Source: Allolobophora icterica (lineage: Eukaryota; Annelida; Clitellata; Crassiclitellata; Lumbricidae). From it: 64,000 nucleotides of DNA. This document shows, piece after piece, positions 1 through 23,850 of this stretch. A program made the translations under genes and the position numbers. The DNA is taken from the NCBI GenBank assembly GCA_963556255.1, contig OY744604.1:73543130-73607129 (forward strand), in the 5' to 3' direction. The notes below the pieces were generated by a model. That model was given only the letters and a program-made list of their open reading frames with translations, was not told the DNA's origin and ran no database searches. How positions within the stretch are numbered: position 1 is the first letter of the stretch; each line of letters starts with the position of its first letter.

Positions 1-314
1 GGTTGCGTAGGCTGAATAGCACTTTCGAGGCGGAGATTGTAAACCCCGTGTCCGGGCTGCCAATCCATCCTCAAGGTTACGTGTAGTCTTGGATAACATT
101 AAAAATTATTTTTGTGATTTGGTTGAAGCGTATTTAGCGAGCTAGAAATTATGAAAGAGTTTATTTGCCTGAATAAAAGCTAAGACGGAGTTAATAAAGG
201 TTCAGGATTGCAGAAGTTAAATTCAGTTATTCAGTGTTTACAATCATGTGTTCATAATTTGAATATTTACAAATGCTTCACATGTAGATGCATGGGTTAT
301 CTGGTGTTACTCAC

Positions 315-393
315 CTTGAGCCTCGATTTTACCAATGCTGGAGACAACAAGAAGCAAAGCTGAGTAAAGCGGCCTCCATTTATCGAATGCCAT
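315..393 (-). CDS. Gene E exon 1: signal peptide of a mucin-type receptor paralogue (partial gene)
   Basis: Reading minus from ATG at 393, 26 codons begin MAFDKWRPLYSALLLVV and end in KIEAQ, followed by one base and a GTGAGT donor (complement at 309-314). A short basic N-terminus and hydrophobic core are typical of a secretory signal peptide. Length (79 nt), phase 1 and sequence match gene C exon 1 (MAFDRWTLL...DIEAQ at 26784-26862). I see no second exon between 1 and 314, so the rest of the gene lies beyond the left edge. That it encodes a mucin-type receptor is inferred from the gene C match. Confidence 0.6.
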
Positions 394-2460
394 CGCTTAG
401 GAGAAAATTCTGAAAAAGCAAAACGAAAAAGTACAAATTATTAAATGCCAGTGTAATAGTTGAAATGTATTACAAGAGTGTGCGCAGTAAAATGATTATG
501 TTTGCATTCTAAAACTCAATTCTTTCGAGTAAAGTAAATCGAGTAGGCATTATAAGTCTCTTCAACCAGTAGTTGTTAAAGTAACCTTGTGTGCGTTGTG
601 ACCTCTTAACTGCAAAGGCATTTCAATGATCCTGAATCATATCGTAACTTCTACTATGAATGTCTTATTCTGAAAACATACAAAACGAACTCGATAACAG
701 TACGACATGTAAGGTCTACCCGTACTGGCTACCAAATCGTTGTAGTAAAGATTGTTGTAGTGCAGCACCAACAATGTAATTCTAACAGCAACATTTACTC
801 TGTTGTAGACTAGAGCAAGGCTAGAACTAGTCAAGGTTTCACAGTCAAGTAGGCCTACATGACGGACTTGATTAAACTGATTATGTGAGATCTTACAAAC
901 GCACACACACACACACATACACACGCACACCCAAAACACAATCAGTTTATCACGCATTCAGGTCAAAGTCCAGAAGATCAGTCTGTTGTAATAAGACATT
1001 GCAATCTTGAAGAGGGTATTGACAAGATATGTGATTTGTAACACTTCAACGACAAACGTGGACTAAAAGCCACTGGGAAACCAATGCAGCTCGTCGTTAA
1101 ATTGTTAAACCAATGTAGCTATCCAGTGTGATTCCCCTTACAGATTTTAACTTAGTTAAGCTACAGTTATAGCTAATGGATTTTCATTTTAGTTATCGTT
1201 GCAGTTATAGTTAGTATTATTGGTTAGTTATAGTTATAGTCATAGTCACTGGATTTTTACTATAGTCACAGTAAAAATTTAGTAAATATAACCACAACTT
1301 TAACTAAAAAATAAAGCTAACTATAACTGTAGCTATAACTGAAATTGCAACTGAAGAGAGACCTACCGGCATAAACAACTCTCGTGTGTATTTATGCCCA
1401 GGAGGAACTGACTGACGACGCCCGACCCAGGAGCAGGATCTTGAATTTGATTCTTTCCTCAATAGGGAAACAGTGAAGCGTATGCCCTAACTCTCATTTT
1501 TATATGATATTATTATACTGTAGCAGCTCCTATAAAACTATGTATACTAAGGCGCCACCTTGTGAGATCAACTTGACAACAGACGAGTTGCTATTTATGT
1601 GCACAAAGAACACTTACGTAATTATAATCATATCTAGGCCTACTAAAATTATTATTCTGTTTTTTGCTTTGTCTGTTTTACTGAAAAATTCCCAGTTACT
1701 TCTTTACTGACCTATATTCTTAACTTCTTATGTTGTACTACCTATTTACATACTTATTACTTAGTTTCTTATTCCCATGCTTACTTCTTTATTTACCTAC
1801 TTGTTTGTATTCAAGCCTGTCTATCTATCTTATCCTCTAATCTTCCTACCTACTTGCATTCGAAACTACCTACCAGCCAACCTATCTTCTGACTTGCATA
1901 CTTATTTACCTATATATTTGCATACTTAAATTACTCAACTTCCAATGCCTACTTATCTAGAAACTTAACATAGGCCTATAGGTCCTAACAAAGCAGCATG
2001 TGTACATATCGTTTAACATGCAAATTTTAAGATTAAAACTGGAGTCGAGAGACTGTAACACAAAGAATCAGACCTAGTGAAAATATGAGCTACCTCAATG
2101 GTAAAATACAAAGATCTTCTCCACAGTCACGATTTGTTCTGTGCATTTAAATAATATGCTTGTGTCGTTTGTGGCTGTAAACAATTAAGTAGTGTTTGTG
2201 GGCATCAAGGGTAGACCACTTGTGAGAAAAGCATTGAATGTGTATGGCGGCGTTGTTCTTGAGAGGTTTAAGACATCACAATTCAGTCACCTGTCTGAGT
2301 CGTTGAATGTGTATTTCTAGCGTAGGGCCTATGTATTGGCAAAGTAATCAATCGATCGTTTGCAGTATTTCCAGCATAAATTGCTGGGCCCTCCATTTGG
2401 AATTGTCTTCCTTTAGAGATGCAAATGCTGCCCAGTAGTAGTGGTTCCTGTTTAACCAGT
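394..2460. other. Intergenic: upstream flank of gene E and downstream flank of gene A
   Basis: No coding exon is recognised. It holds a (CA)n tract near 899-931, an inverted-repeat segment at about 1150-1352, and a stretch around 1960-2260 that is clearly similar to 28660-28930, where it lies upstream of gene C. The DNA just above the gene E start is also similar to that above gene C, so any promoter should lie in the first few hundred bases above 393. No TATA box stands out. Confidence 0.5.
1150..1352. repeat. Inverted-repeat segment built of AGTTATAGTTA units
   Basis: The left half repeats GTTATAG/GTTAG on the plus strand and the right half repeats CTATAACT and TAACTATAAC, meeting near 1262. 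This looks like a decayed foldback element. The composition resembles the hAT-like MITE at 57722-58268, but no clear terminal repeat or target duplication was found. Confidence 0.4.
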
Positions 2461-2464
2461 GAGT

Positions 2465-2815
2465 AATCTAGAAGTCTTGGGGTGGGAGGAATGTTCCCCC
2501 AGGATTTATGTTTCCCCCAGAGGCCAGCAATATCACAAATGTAAGAGACGTTTAGGGGAGGAAAATCCCCTCACGATACATGTGGATACATGGTCCCCCT
2601 CCAGAGAGATTAATTCCTAAAAAAAGTCATCAACCTTTTTGAGAGAGTAATTGCTGTAGAAGAAGTGAAAAAATCGGACGAACGACTAAAAAAAGGTCAT
2701 CAGCTTTTTTTGAAGATGAAATTAGGAAAAGTCATCAACTCTTTCAAGATGGAAGAAAAAAATCTTGTGTAAATTCTTTGCTCCCCCCAGAAACCTTGTT
2801 TCCCCTCCCAGAAGA
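2465..2815. mobile_element. Possible MITE with G/C-rich imperfect terminal inverted repeats
   Basis: The left end reads TCTTGGGGTGGGAGGAA. The complement of the right end reads TCTTCTGGGAGGGGAAA. Internally a GTCATCAACTTTTT-like motif occurs three times (about 2626, 2696 and 2733). No convincing target-site duplication was found, so family and exact ends are uncertain. Confidence 0.35.
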
Positions 2816-2834
2816 TTAAACACTGCTATTTAAC

Positions 2835-3060
2835 GACATTGTGTGATAACAAAGATCACTAGCGTCGCCCTCCTCCTTTATCCAGGGTTGGGACTGGCAC
2901 TGCCAGGGTACGAGCAGTGGCGGAGTTAAAGTGATACTAAATTTTGCTTTTATAAGCAGCTCAAGTCTAATTGTTATTGCCGTAGCTGGGCTGGGAGCGC
3001 GTCCGAGTATTTTTCTTGAAGGTGCGCTATATTAAATTCCCGAATAAATGAATGAATGAA
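2835..3060 (+). repeat. SINE-like repeat with LINE-type tail
   Basis: Two other copies of the first 100 bp lie at 12176-12285 and 34315-34405 (shared: CTCCTCCTT..ATCCA..CTT/TTGGGACTGGCA...AGTGGCG). This copy continues into GGTGCGCTATATTAAAT and an (AATG)n tail, the 3' end style of the CR1/L2-like LINEs in this window. Confidence 0.45.
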
Positions 3061-3164
3061 TAGGTTCTCCCCTTCGCAACTTTAGGCATGTGGAATTGCA
3101 TCTCTGAGGCGACACTGTAAAGACGACTATTTGCTAAGACAGAATTTGAAGACATGTCTGTGTC

Positions 3165-3327
3165 CAGGGGCGTCTACCCCTCCCCCTAAGTCATTGGAGC
3201 ATCTTCCCCTTCCCCCTATTTTCCCTCCTTCTCCTTCCTTCCCCCTTAAAGGGTGGCACACACTGACAGATCTCCTCCCCCCTATTTCTTGGATGGAGCA
3301 TTTGTTTCCATGGTGTAGACGCCCCTG
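3165..3327. mobile_element. hAT-type MITE with perfect 8-bp target duplication
   Basis: The terminal inverted repeats are CAGGGGCGTCTACCCC (left) and CAGGGGCGTCTACACC (complement of the right end). The element is flanked on both sides by TCTGTGTC (3157-3164 and 3328-3335), an exact 8-bp duplication as made by hAT transposases. The 163-bp interior is C-rich and non-coding. Confidence 0.85.
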
Positions 3328-3518
3328 TCTGTGTCGCATTTACAGCTTCAATGTGACACAAATAAACAACGCATGCCGATATTGACAAATTTGGTAATTT
3401 GAAGGATGTCCGCCATTTTCAGCAGTTACAAAAAGAAAGCCCTGCAAACCGGCTTAATCTTATAGACAGTCAATATAATTTATTATGAACAAAGTCAAAA
3501 TAAACACTAGGTCAAGTT

Positions 3519-3540
3519 CAATCAATCAATCAATCAATCA
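3519..3540. repeat. (AATC)n tract
   Basis: A short (AATC)n run lies about 150 bp below the gene A stop codon. It is followed by TTTATT at 3542-3547, which reads AATAAA on the minus strand and could be the gene A polyadenylation signal. Confidence 0.5.
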
Positions 3541-3696
3541 GTTTATTGACTCATCAATCATTCTGTTCCACCTTAACGACTATGTCCGACAAATTCAAAC
3601 TGTGAGGTGCATATTTTATCCATTTGTTGCTTAAAAGTTCAAATTACACTCGATAAAAATGTGCGTCTTTTCCGACGGTTACGTGTAGGTCAGGCT

Positions 3697-16710
<13,014 letters not shown>

Positions 16711-18170
16711 CGTTGAAAAGAAATCCTGAAAAGATACGAAAAAGTTATGAGAGGTAAGAAATTTATAGACGCACGTTCGCTAACTGCAACAATCAATAGT
16801 TTTCCGTATCCAAAGATTGGAGGTAGGACTGTAGCTCATTTCCTTTTCCTGTGACCTTGAACCGGTAGCGAAAGAATCCAGCGGTTGTAAATACGAAACC
16901 AATGCATCGAAACCTTTTACGTAGGCCCTCTACTTCACAGCAGCACACAGAAAATCAAATTGTGTTACCGTAGTAACAGAGGTGCGTATACACAGGAATA
17001 GAAATCCGAAAATGCCTTATAAACATTACACCGATGTTAACTGGTTATTTTCACACTAACAAATGATCCATCTGATCCATAGATGCTCTCACTTATGCTG
17101 TCTCAAAACCCGAACAGTGGTGGAATCTGAGAACTTTCTCGGTAGCTCATCGAAGGCTTTGAAGTAATTGCTCAATTCTGCTCGTTCCAAAAACAGCTCT
17201 TAAATTTCTTTCTTATACCTGTCTTAACTTGTTTGTCCACAGTTACCTGATTTTCCCCTGACCAACTGGATTTTTACTGAGTTGTTCAAGAGGATTACGA
17301 TTTTTGCTACGATCTCAATTGAAGCGACCTTCGACTGGTGCCTTTTGCACAGTGATTATGGCGCTGCATAATTCAGTAGATTAAATATTTTTTAAGAACA
17401 CGCAACTTACAAAGTTATTGTACGAACATAGAAGCAGTCTTCAACAATGACAAGTGCCACTGTTAAGCCTACGCAAATGAAGTTCTCCGAATGTCTCTAT
17501 TGAAAGGCTGGATAATCAAGGTTGCGTTACGCTAGGCCTACTTACAAGAACAAACCGAGCTGTAACCATAGACAACATTAGCTCAGCCTAGATTTGCTTT
17601 ACGATACAAAATAAATTATATTAAACCTTTGTTTTATGGGCAGTGGTAACACCGCTGACGCGTCAATACTATAGGCCTACAGTATTCAGTTTGGTATTTA
17701 TTTATAACACATAATAAAACACTCACTCTCTTCATGCTGTTGTTAAATGCACATCCCTCCCGACGAAATCTCTTTCAAATGATTTCTAAAACTACACATC
17801 CTGTTTTAGAAAACCTGTGGCTACTTCCTTGTTTGACGCACATTCGCCTCAATAAGTGGCAACGGCGATTATGCCCTGTTGACGATTTAATACGCAACCT
17901 CCTGTTATCACGTACTGCTTTTGTTTGCATTACAAAATTTACATTTCAACCTATCATGAATGCCACTTCATACAATTGCACTGCTTGCTGACGGCTGTCA
18001 CGTATCCGCCTTGAGGGCTTTCTCGATGGTCGTTGGGCCGTAAGAGTCTCACAAGTCAAAGTTTCCACTCCGGCGGATATATTTTTAAACACAGAATTTT
18101 CTGGTCTCTTGTACCTTGTAAGATATACTTGTAAGATATACATGCTACTTAAAGTGTCTAAGATATACAT
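16711..18170. other. Intergenic: 5' flank of gene A
   Basis: No exon recognised. The part near 16711-17400 resembles the flank of gene B at 40851-42060 (for example CGATCTCAATTGAAGCGACCTTCGACTG against CGATTTCACTTGAAGCGACC). A short direct repeat with AGATATACATGCTACTT lies at 18132-18183. Confidence 0.45.
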
Positions 18171-18171
18171 G

Positions 18172-18510
18172 CTACTTCAAGTGTCATCCGAAATGAGAAT
18201 ATCCGGAGGCCACTTGGAGTAGCCTGTATAGCTGACAAGGTGCGAGAGGCCAGTCTTAAGTGGTATGGCCACGTGGAGCGGGCGGAGGAGGATCAAGAGA
18301 ATCGTGAAGGCGGAGGTGCATATATATCGCAGACTGCGTGGGTCGTCAGAAAAAGCTAAGGATGGATATGGTTCAGCTGGACCTCAGGCTTCTGGGCTTG
18401 AAAATGGATGATCCTGGAGATCGAGCGGGATGGATACAAAGGATCCGAGTGGCTGACCCTCCCCAGCGAGGGATTAATTCCAACCGGAAGGAAAAGAAGA
18501 AGAAAGAAGA
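18172..18510 (+). pseudogene. LINE C-terminal remnant, frameshifted
   Basis: The plus strand reads IADKVREARLKWYGHVERAE and, after frameshifts, a D-x-x-DRAGWIQRIRVADP-like ending, matching the ARLRWYGHVxR tail of LINE polyproteins. A damaged fragment. Confidence 0.65.
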
Positions 18511-18604
18511 GAAATTTCCGTGTGGCTCTGCTTTGGAACAGATACACTATGTGAGATCTGTTTCGGAACAAATTCGTCCTTCAGAGACGGCCTTCTGATC
18601 AGAG

Positions 18605-18994
18605 CAGGGCCGCCGACAGAAATTCTGGGCCTCTAGGCAGTGCAGTTACCGGCCTCTAAACAATCGTTAGGCTTTATATAAATATAATATAGTACGGTCG
18701 TACGAAAAAAACAAAACAAATTGAAGTAATAAAAGTGCGTGTACGACCGTACGATATTAAATTTATATATATATATATATATATAACTGATTTTATTCAG
18801 ATGCTTGAATTTTTAACTCATTATAGTTAGGCCCCTAAGCGTCAGATAATATATTTAAAAAGGCATAAATCATAAACTTTGTATAACTGATTATAATATT
18901 TTTCATAAGTTGATTGCTGGACCGGCTCGAGCCCCTAAAAAGTCGCCGGGTCCCTGGGTATTTGCCCCTCCTGCCCCCCCTCTCGGCGGGCCTG
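18605..18994. mobile_element. hAT-type MITE with perfect 8-bp target duplication
   Basis: The terminal repeats are CAGGGCCGCCGA (left) and CAGGCCCGCCGA (complement of the right end). Both flanks are GATCAGAG (18597-18604 and 18995-19002). The 390-bp interior holds a TACGGTCGTACG/CGTACGACCGTA inverted pair and a (TA)n run at 18765-18785. Confidence 0.9.
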
Positions 18995-19234
18995 GATCAG
19001 AGTATCTGAGGCAAAATGTTAGCTTGAGTTGTTTAGCTACATGTAATTTTTTCCAGTTCATTGTCTAGTTCTTTACACAGAGTTCGATCAAGGCTATTTC
19101 CCTCGTTTTACAACAATTTAAGCCCTTGGTCGCGTTTTAATGGTGCCTAGGACTCAAGTGGTGTTATTAAGCTATCTTGTGTAATGCTGAAATGCATTTA
19201 TTTGATATCAAATTGGACGAAGAAAAACATAACA

Positions 19235-19694
19235 GAATTAGTTTATTTAATTAATGTATGCACCAAGCTAATTTTAAATGAAATGACCGAAATGTGAAGA
19301 AGAGGCAATTGTCAATGGGGCGGCTTTGGTTATTAGATGGGGAGATTCAATTTCAATGGGAACACTCTGTTGCTCAGGCAAGACATAATCAAATTAGTTT
19401 ATTTAATTAATGTATGCACCAAGCTAATTTTAAATGAAATGACCGAAATGTGAAGAAGAGGCAATTGTCAATGGGGCGGCTTTGGTTATTAGATGGGGAG
19501 ATTCAATTTCAATGGGAACACTCTGTTGCTCAGGCAAGACATAATCAAATTAGTTTATTTAATTAATGTATGAACCAAGCTTATTTTAAATGAAATGACC
19601 GAAATGTGAAGAAGAGGCAATTTTCAATAGGGCGGCTTTGGTTATTAGATGGGGAGATTCAATGGGAACACTCCGTTGCTCAGGCAATGCGTTA
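19235..19694. repeat. 156-bp tandem repeat, three copies
   Basis: Copies begin near 19241, 19397 and 19553 (GTTTATTTAATTAATGTATG) with a period of 156 bp. Copies 1 and 2 are almost identical. Copy 3 differs by several bases and lacks 6 bp (AATTTC). Confidence 0.92.
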
Positions 19695-19740
19695 TTCTAG
19701 TCCTGGGGTGAGTTGCGAATACTATAGACCACGCTATCGG

Positions 19741-21236
19741 CCCAGCATTGTAATTGTAATTGTAATTGTAACCGAAAACTTATATAGCGCCACTCAAATC
19801 AGCGGCGCTTTCAACCCGCATCAATGCCGGCACCGGCAAAAAGGAAAGTTTTCAGGCGTCTACGAAATTGGAGAGGGGAGAGGGCAAGAAGCTCTTGGCG
19901 GAGAAACAAGGGGAGACAGTTCCAAGCAGAGGGGCCAACATAGGCGAAACTTCTGGATTGTGCCGTGGAAGATCGCATGCGAGGGACAACCATAAGGCCG
20001 CGAGCCGAAGATCGCAAGGAAGCCCTCGCAGGCAAGGAAGAAACTGGGTTGCAAAAATTCATTAGGTAAGACGGAGCAGAGGCAGTAAGGCAGTTGCGCA
20101 TGAGAGTGAGGGTTTTAAACTGAATTCGCTGTTGAGCAGGGAGCCAGTGGAGGGAATCACGGATAAAGGCAGAAATGTGGGCAAACTTAGGAATGTCACC
20201 TATAAGCCGAGCAGCAGCATTAAGGATAGTCTGGAGTTTGTGCATATTGGAGGAGGAAAGGCCAATGTACACAGCATTGCCAAAGTCTACCCTAGTGCAG
20301 ATCAGAGCATGGACCAGTGTAGTAACAGCATGAAATGAAAGAGACTTGCGGATGGATCGGAGCTGGCGTAGATGATAAAAGCAAGATCTGGATACAAGGT
20401 TAACTTGATCAGTAAAGGAGAGGGTAGGGTCAAGGACAATCCCCAAGTCACGAACAGAGCAGGAGAATTGAATGAGGGGAAACCTAAGATGTAGAGATTC
20501 AAAATCAATCTTGCTGAGTTGGAGGCGACCGCCGAGCCAGATAAACTGAGTCTTGTCGGGGTTCAGCCGCAAGCGATTAGAGGAAAGCCAAGAATCCAGA
20601 GCAGAGGCTGCTGCTAAGATGAGTTCGACCATTTGGACAGCAGAAGAGGCTGGACCATGAATTAGAGACTGGGTGTCATCAGCATACTGATGAGACGAAA
20701 CCCCATACTGCTGGAAAATCCCCCCAAGGTCCGAAGTGTATAGGATGAAGAGCAGAGGAGCAAGAACAGAGCCTTGGGGGAGACCATAAGAGGTAGTGAC
20801 CCAAGGAGTACGTTGTGATCCAAAGACCACAGATATGGACCTGTCAGAGAGGAAAGAGCGGAACCATAAAAGGGCACTATCAGAGATACCGAAGGATATA
20901 GATAGCCGATTTAAGAGAATAGAGTGGTCTACCGTGTCAAAGGCTGCGCTGATATCATAGAGAGCTAACAGGGTGACATGACCACGGTCAAGAGCTTGGA
21001 AGACATCGGCTAGGAGCCGGACTAGTAGGGTTTCAGTTGAGTAGGATTTCCTAAACCCAGATTGAAATGGAGGCATGAGGGAATTAGATTCGAGGTAGTG
21101 GACCAATTGAAAAGCAACACACCGTTCCAGGAGCTTAGAAAGGAAGGAAAGGTTGGAGATGGGCCTAAAATTAGCTGGAGAATTACAGTGTTGTAATGCA
21201 TTGTTGAATTCGCACATGTTTTTCCACTCTGTGGGA
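19741..21236 (-). mobile_element. 5'-truncated CR1-like LINE with open RT frame
   Basis: Reading minus, one uninterrupted frame (19811-21307 including vector-like 5' host sequence) contains NFRPISNLSFLSKLLER, QSGFRKSYSTETLL, DISAAFDTVDHSILL, GLPQGSVLAPLLFILY and the catalytic YADD in SSHQYADDTQSLIHG. It continues through LRLNPDKTQFIWLG to the WNCLP...RRRLKTFLF end. The 3' end TGGCGCTATATAAG is followed by a (TTACAA)n tail (19741-19772). There is no endonuclease domain: the homology begins abruptly near LQHCNSPANFRP. The element is young (no stop) but truncated, so not autonomous. It is absent from the corresponding gene B flank. Confidence 0.88.
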
Positions 21237-22012
21237 TATGTAGCCCGTCTTTTTATCAAGGGCCTCGTGGCTCTTGGTTGCATGGCTCTGCCCAGTGAAA
21301 TGTACATCTGAAAAGCGATTTTGTTTTGAAGCGATTGCTGAATGATTGCTTGTCCATTACGATTCGGACGCTATACAGTTTTCTCGGATCACGATTAGGA
21401 TAGGTGGATGTCAATGGCGAATCCGAGAAACTTGCCTGAACAGATGCTTTAGAAATTACGGTTGCGATTATATATTGCGTAAATAGTTCTACTATGCACT
21501 GTAAACGATAAAAGACTGAATTAATGTATTGAACACGGACCTATGTGTGTATTCATGTAGGCATCTATCCACATATCTATCTTTCTATCATCTATCCATC
21601 ATCATCTATAATATCTCTGTCTGTTTATCTTTGTGTGTTTATATAGCGCCCTTATGTTGGAGTAAGTTACGAAAAGTTTAACCCGCATCACGTATTTACA
21701 GAAATATATCGATGATCCATAAAAATGAACCTATTTTATGGTTTTTATTTAAATCAGATCTAAGTCGAGCTATGATGCAACGCATACGCTTAACGTTACA
21801 TAGAGAATATTGCTCGACATATAACTTTAGAGATTTAATGAAACAAGGTCAGGCGCACTGCTAGATAGGTCCTTCTTAATATGAATATTTCAGCAGCGGC
21901 CAGGCAGTTTTCAATGGTCGAGACAATCTATCTGGATATGTAATCCATCTGTAGCCTTACTGAAGAAGCGAAAGACTAAATATCGGATTGCGTTATGTGA
22001 CCTGGTGACAGT

Positions 22013-22231
22013 GGGGCGTGGTGGCTCAGTGGTAAGTTCGGCGCCTTGTGACCGGAGGGTTGCAGGTTCGAATCCCACTCTAGCCGCTGCGTACGGACCT
22101 TGGGCAAGTCCTTCACTCGCAATTGCTCGTGGCGCATCGGCGTGAAAATTCCGACACAGTATCAAATGCTGTAGTCGGGAGCGCCTCTGAGTAGTAGTTG
22201 ACTTCGAGAGGCGCTATAGAAATATCCGGAA
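22013..22231 (+). mobile_element. tRNA-derived SINE
   Basis: It begins with a tRNA-like head: box A-like TGGCTCAGTGGTAAGTTCGG and box B GGTTCGAATCC (22065-22075). It ends CGAGAGGCGCTATAGAAAT, the same 3' end as the CR1/L2-like LINEs, suggesting mobilisation by them. The paralogous DNA near 44390 (CCTGGTGACAATTAACG) has no insertion. Confidence 0.8.
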
Positions 22232-23087
22232 TAAATACATGTGAAAAAGGAACATTCTTGTCGAGTTGCGGTCGGGTGTTCCGTCCTCCATGGACATTAA
22301 ACCTGATCACAACTACATTATTGTCATCGTCTTCCTCACCGTATCTTAATCGTATATGCGCTTCAGAAGTTTTAACTAGACTCAAAGTGTATGACACAGG
22401 GGCAAATTAGAAAATACTTGGCATTGAGTACAACAAGTGGCTAGCTTATCTTAGCTACAGGCTTAACTAAAACCCTAAATACATGCGGATGCATGCTCAT
22501 ACCAATAGCATTAACTGATTAGGTTGATGTATGTATAGAAAGACACGCAATCTTCTTTTAAAACCAGCAAATTATTCGATATACGAATTTCCCTTGGTAT
22601 TGTGTCCCATACTAAGAAGCCATACGGTTTAACAGTAAGCGTCGAGTGTTAGAGCGGACATTGGGAGGGCGATATGCTGTGGAATTCCTAGTGAAGTATA
22701 TAGGAATGACTGTCAAAGGCGTGTGGGAGAAAACTCCTAAATATCGGAGGTTCGAGGCGGTAGAAAAATTCACAAACCTGGAAATCTGTGATTGCTTTAT
22801 TCTCAAGAGTTTAAACTCACTAAAGGATGGCCCTGTGTGTAGGCCTACCCAATTTCGAATGCCCACAATTATTATGTGAACAGCCCTCTTCGGCAGGATT
22901 ATTAGTTTAAGTAACCTAGATTCGTAATAGATGCACAGATCTATGAGGTAGGAGTAGATGGGGGCATATTAATGATTCAATCGAATTGTCACTGGTAGCT
23001 TGTACGCAACTCGATTTAAAGTACTAAAATTCTCAAATATTTTTGCTGCAATTTGCATACATGCCTTCGAAATTTATATATAACATT

Positions 23088-23204
<117 letters not shown>

Positions 23205-23818
23205 CTAAGCATTTATATAGCGCCCCGTCTTGGAAACTATTCAAAGGCGCTCCCAGCTCAGCCTCGGCGAAAGAGAACAGAGAAGAAAGCGGTGGGCTAG
23301 CCTCGAGGAAGAGACCGCAGCTCAGGAGAAAGTCCATTGCAAGTTGTGGGCCCAACGACGGAGAGAGCGCGCTGCTGCATAGAAGCGGTGCGTGCGAAAG
23401 GAACAGAGAGGTTACCACGGTTGGGAGAGCGAAGAAAGCGGTGACCAGGTGGAACAGAGGCACGAGAACAGACCTCGCGCAGATAGGAGTGAGAACAGTC
23501 AAGCTGACATTGCCAAACAATGGAGGCAACCCGATAGACAATGTGTTGCGAGAGAGGTAACCAGTGGAGGGGAAGCCCTATACAGAGGAAGCAGGAGCAG
23601 TCAAGCCGACAGGTAGTGAACGCATGGACGAGAGTAGCAGCAGTTTGGAGGGATAAAGAGAGGGAAACCACGCGAAGCTTTCGCAGCTGAAAGTAGCAAG
23701 CGCGGCTCAGCTGCATGATATGCTGAAAGAGGGTGAGTTCTGAATCAATATTATATTGTTTGAATAAATATTGTAACGCAGATGATGTCGTATCGTTGGT
23801 TTCATTTGAGTGTCTCAC
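23205..23818 (-). mobile_element. 5'-truncated CR1/L2-like LINE fragment
   Basis: The minus strand reads QLSRACYFQLRKLRVVSLSLS and ATLVHAFTTCRLDCSCFLCIGL, then PLHWLPLSQHIVYRVASIVW, the post-RT region of CR1-like LINEs. An internal deletion joins CIGLP to LHWLP. The 3' end has AGGCGCTATATAAATG and the (AATC)n tail. Its other end lies about 30 bp below the gene C stop codon, so it may supply the gene C 3' UTR. A similar fragment is at 38935-39700. Confidence 0.8.
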
Positions 23819-23850
23819 CGATCTTCTATGCGTAAACTACCTAAATCTTT

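Noticed and set aside
22013..22090. tRNA gene
   Set aside because: Has A and B boxes but runs into a SINE body and tail and lacks a convincing cloverleaf acceptor stem.
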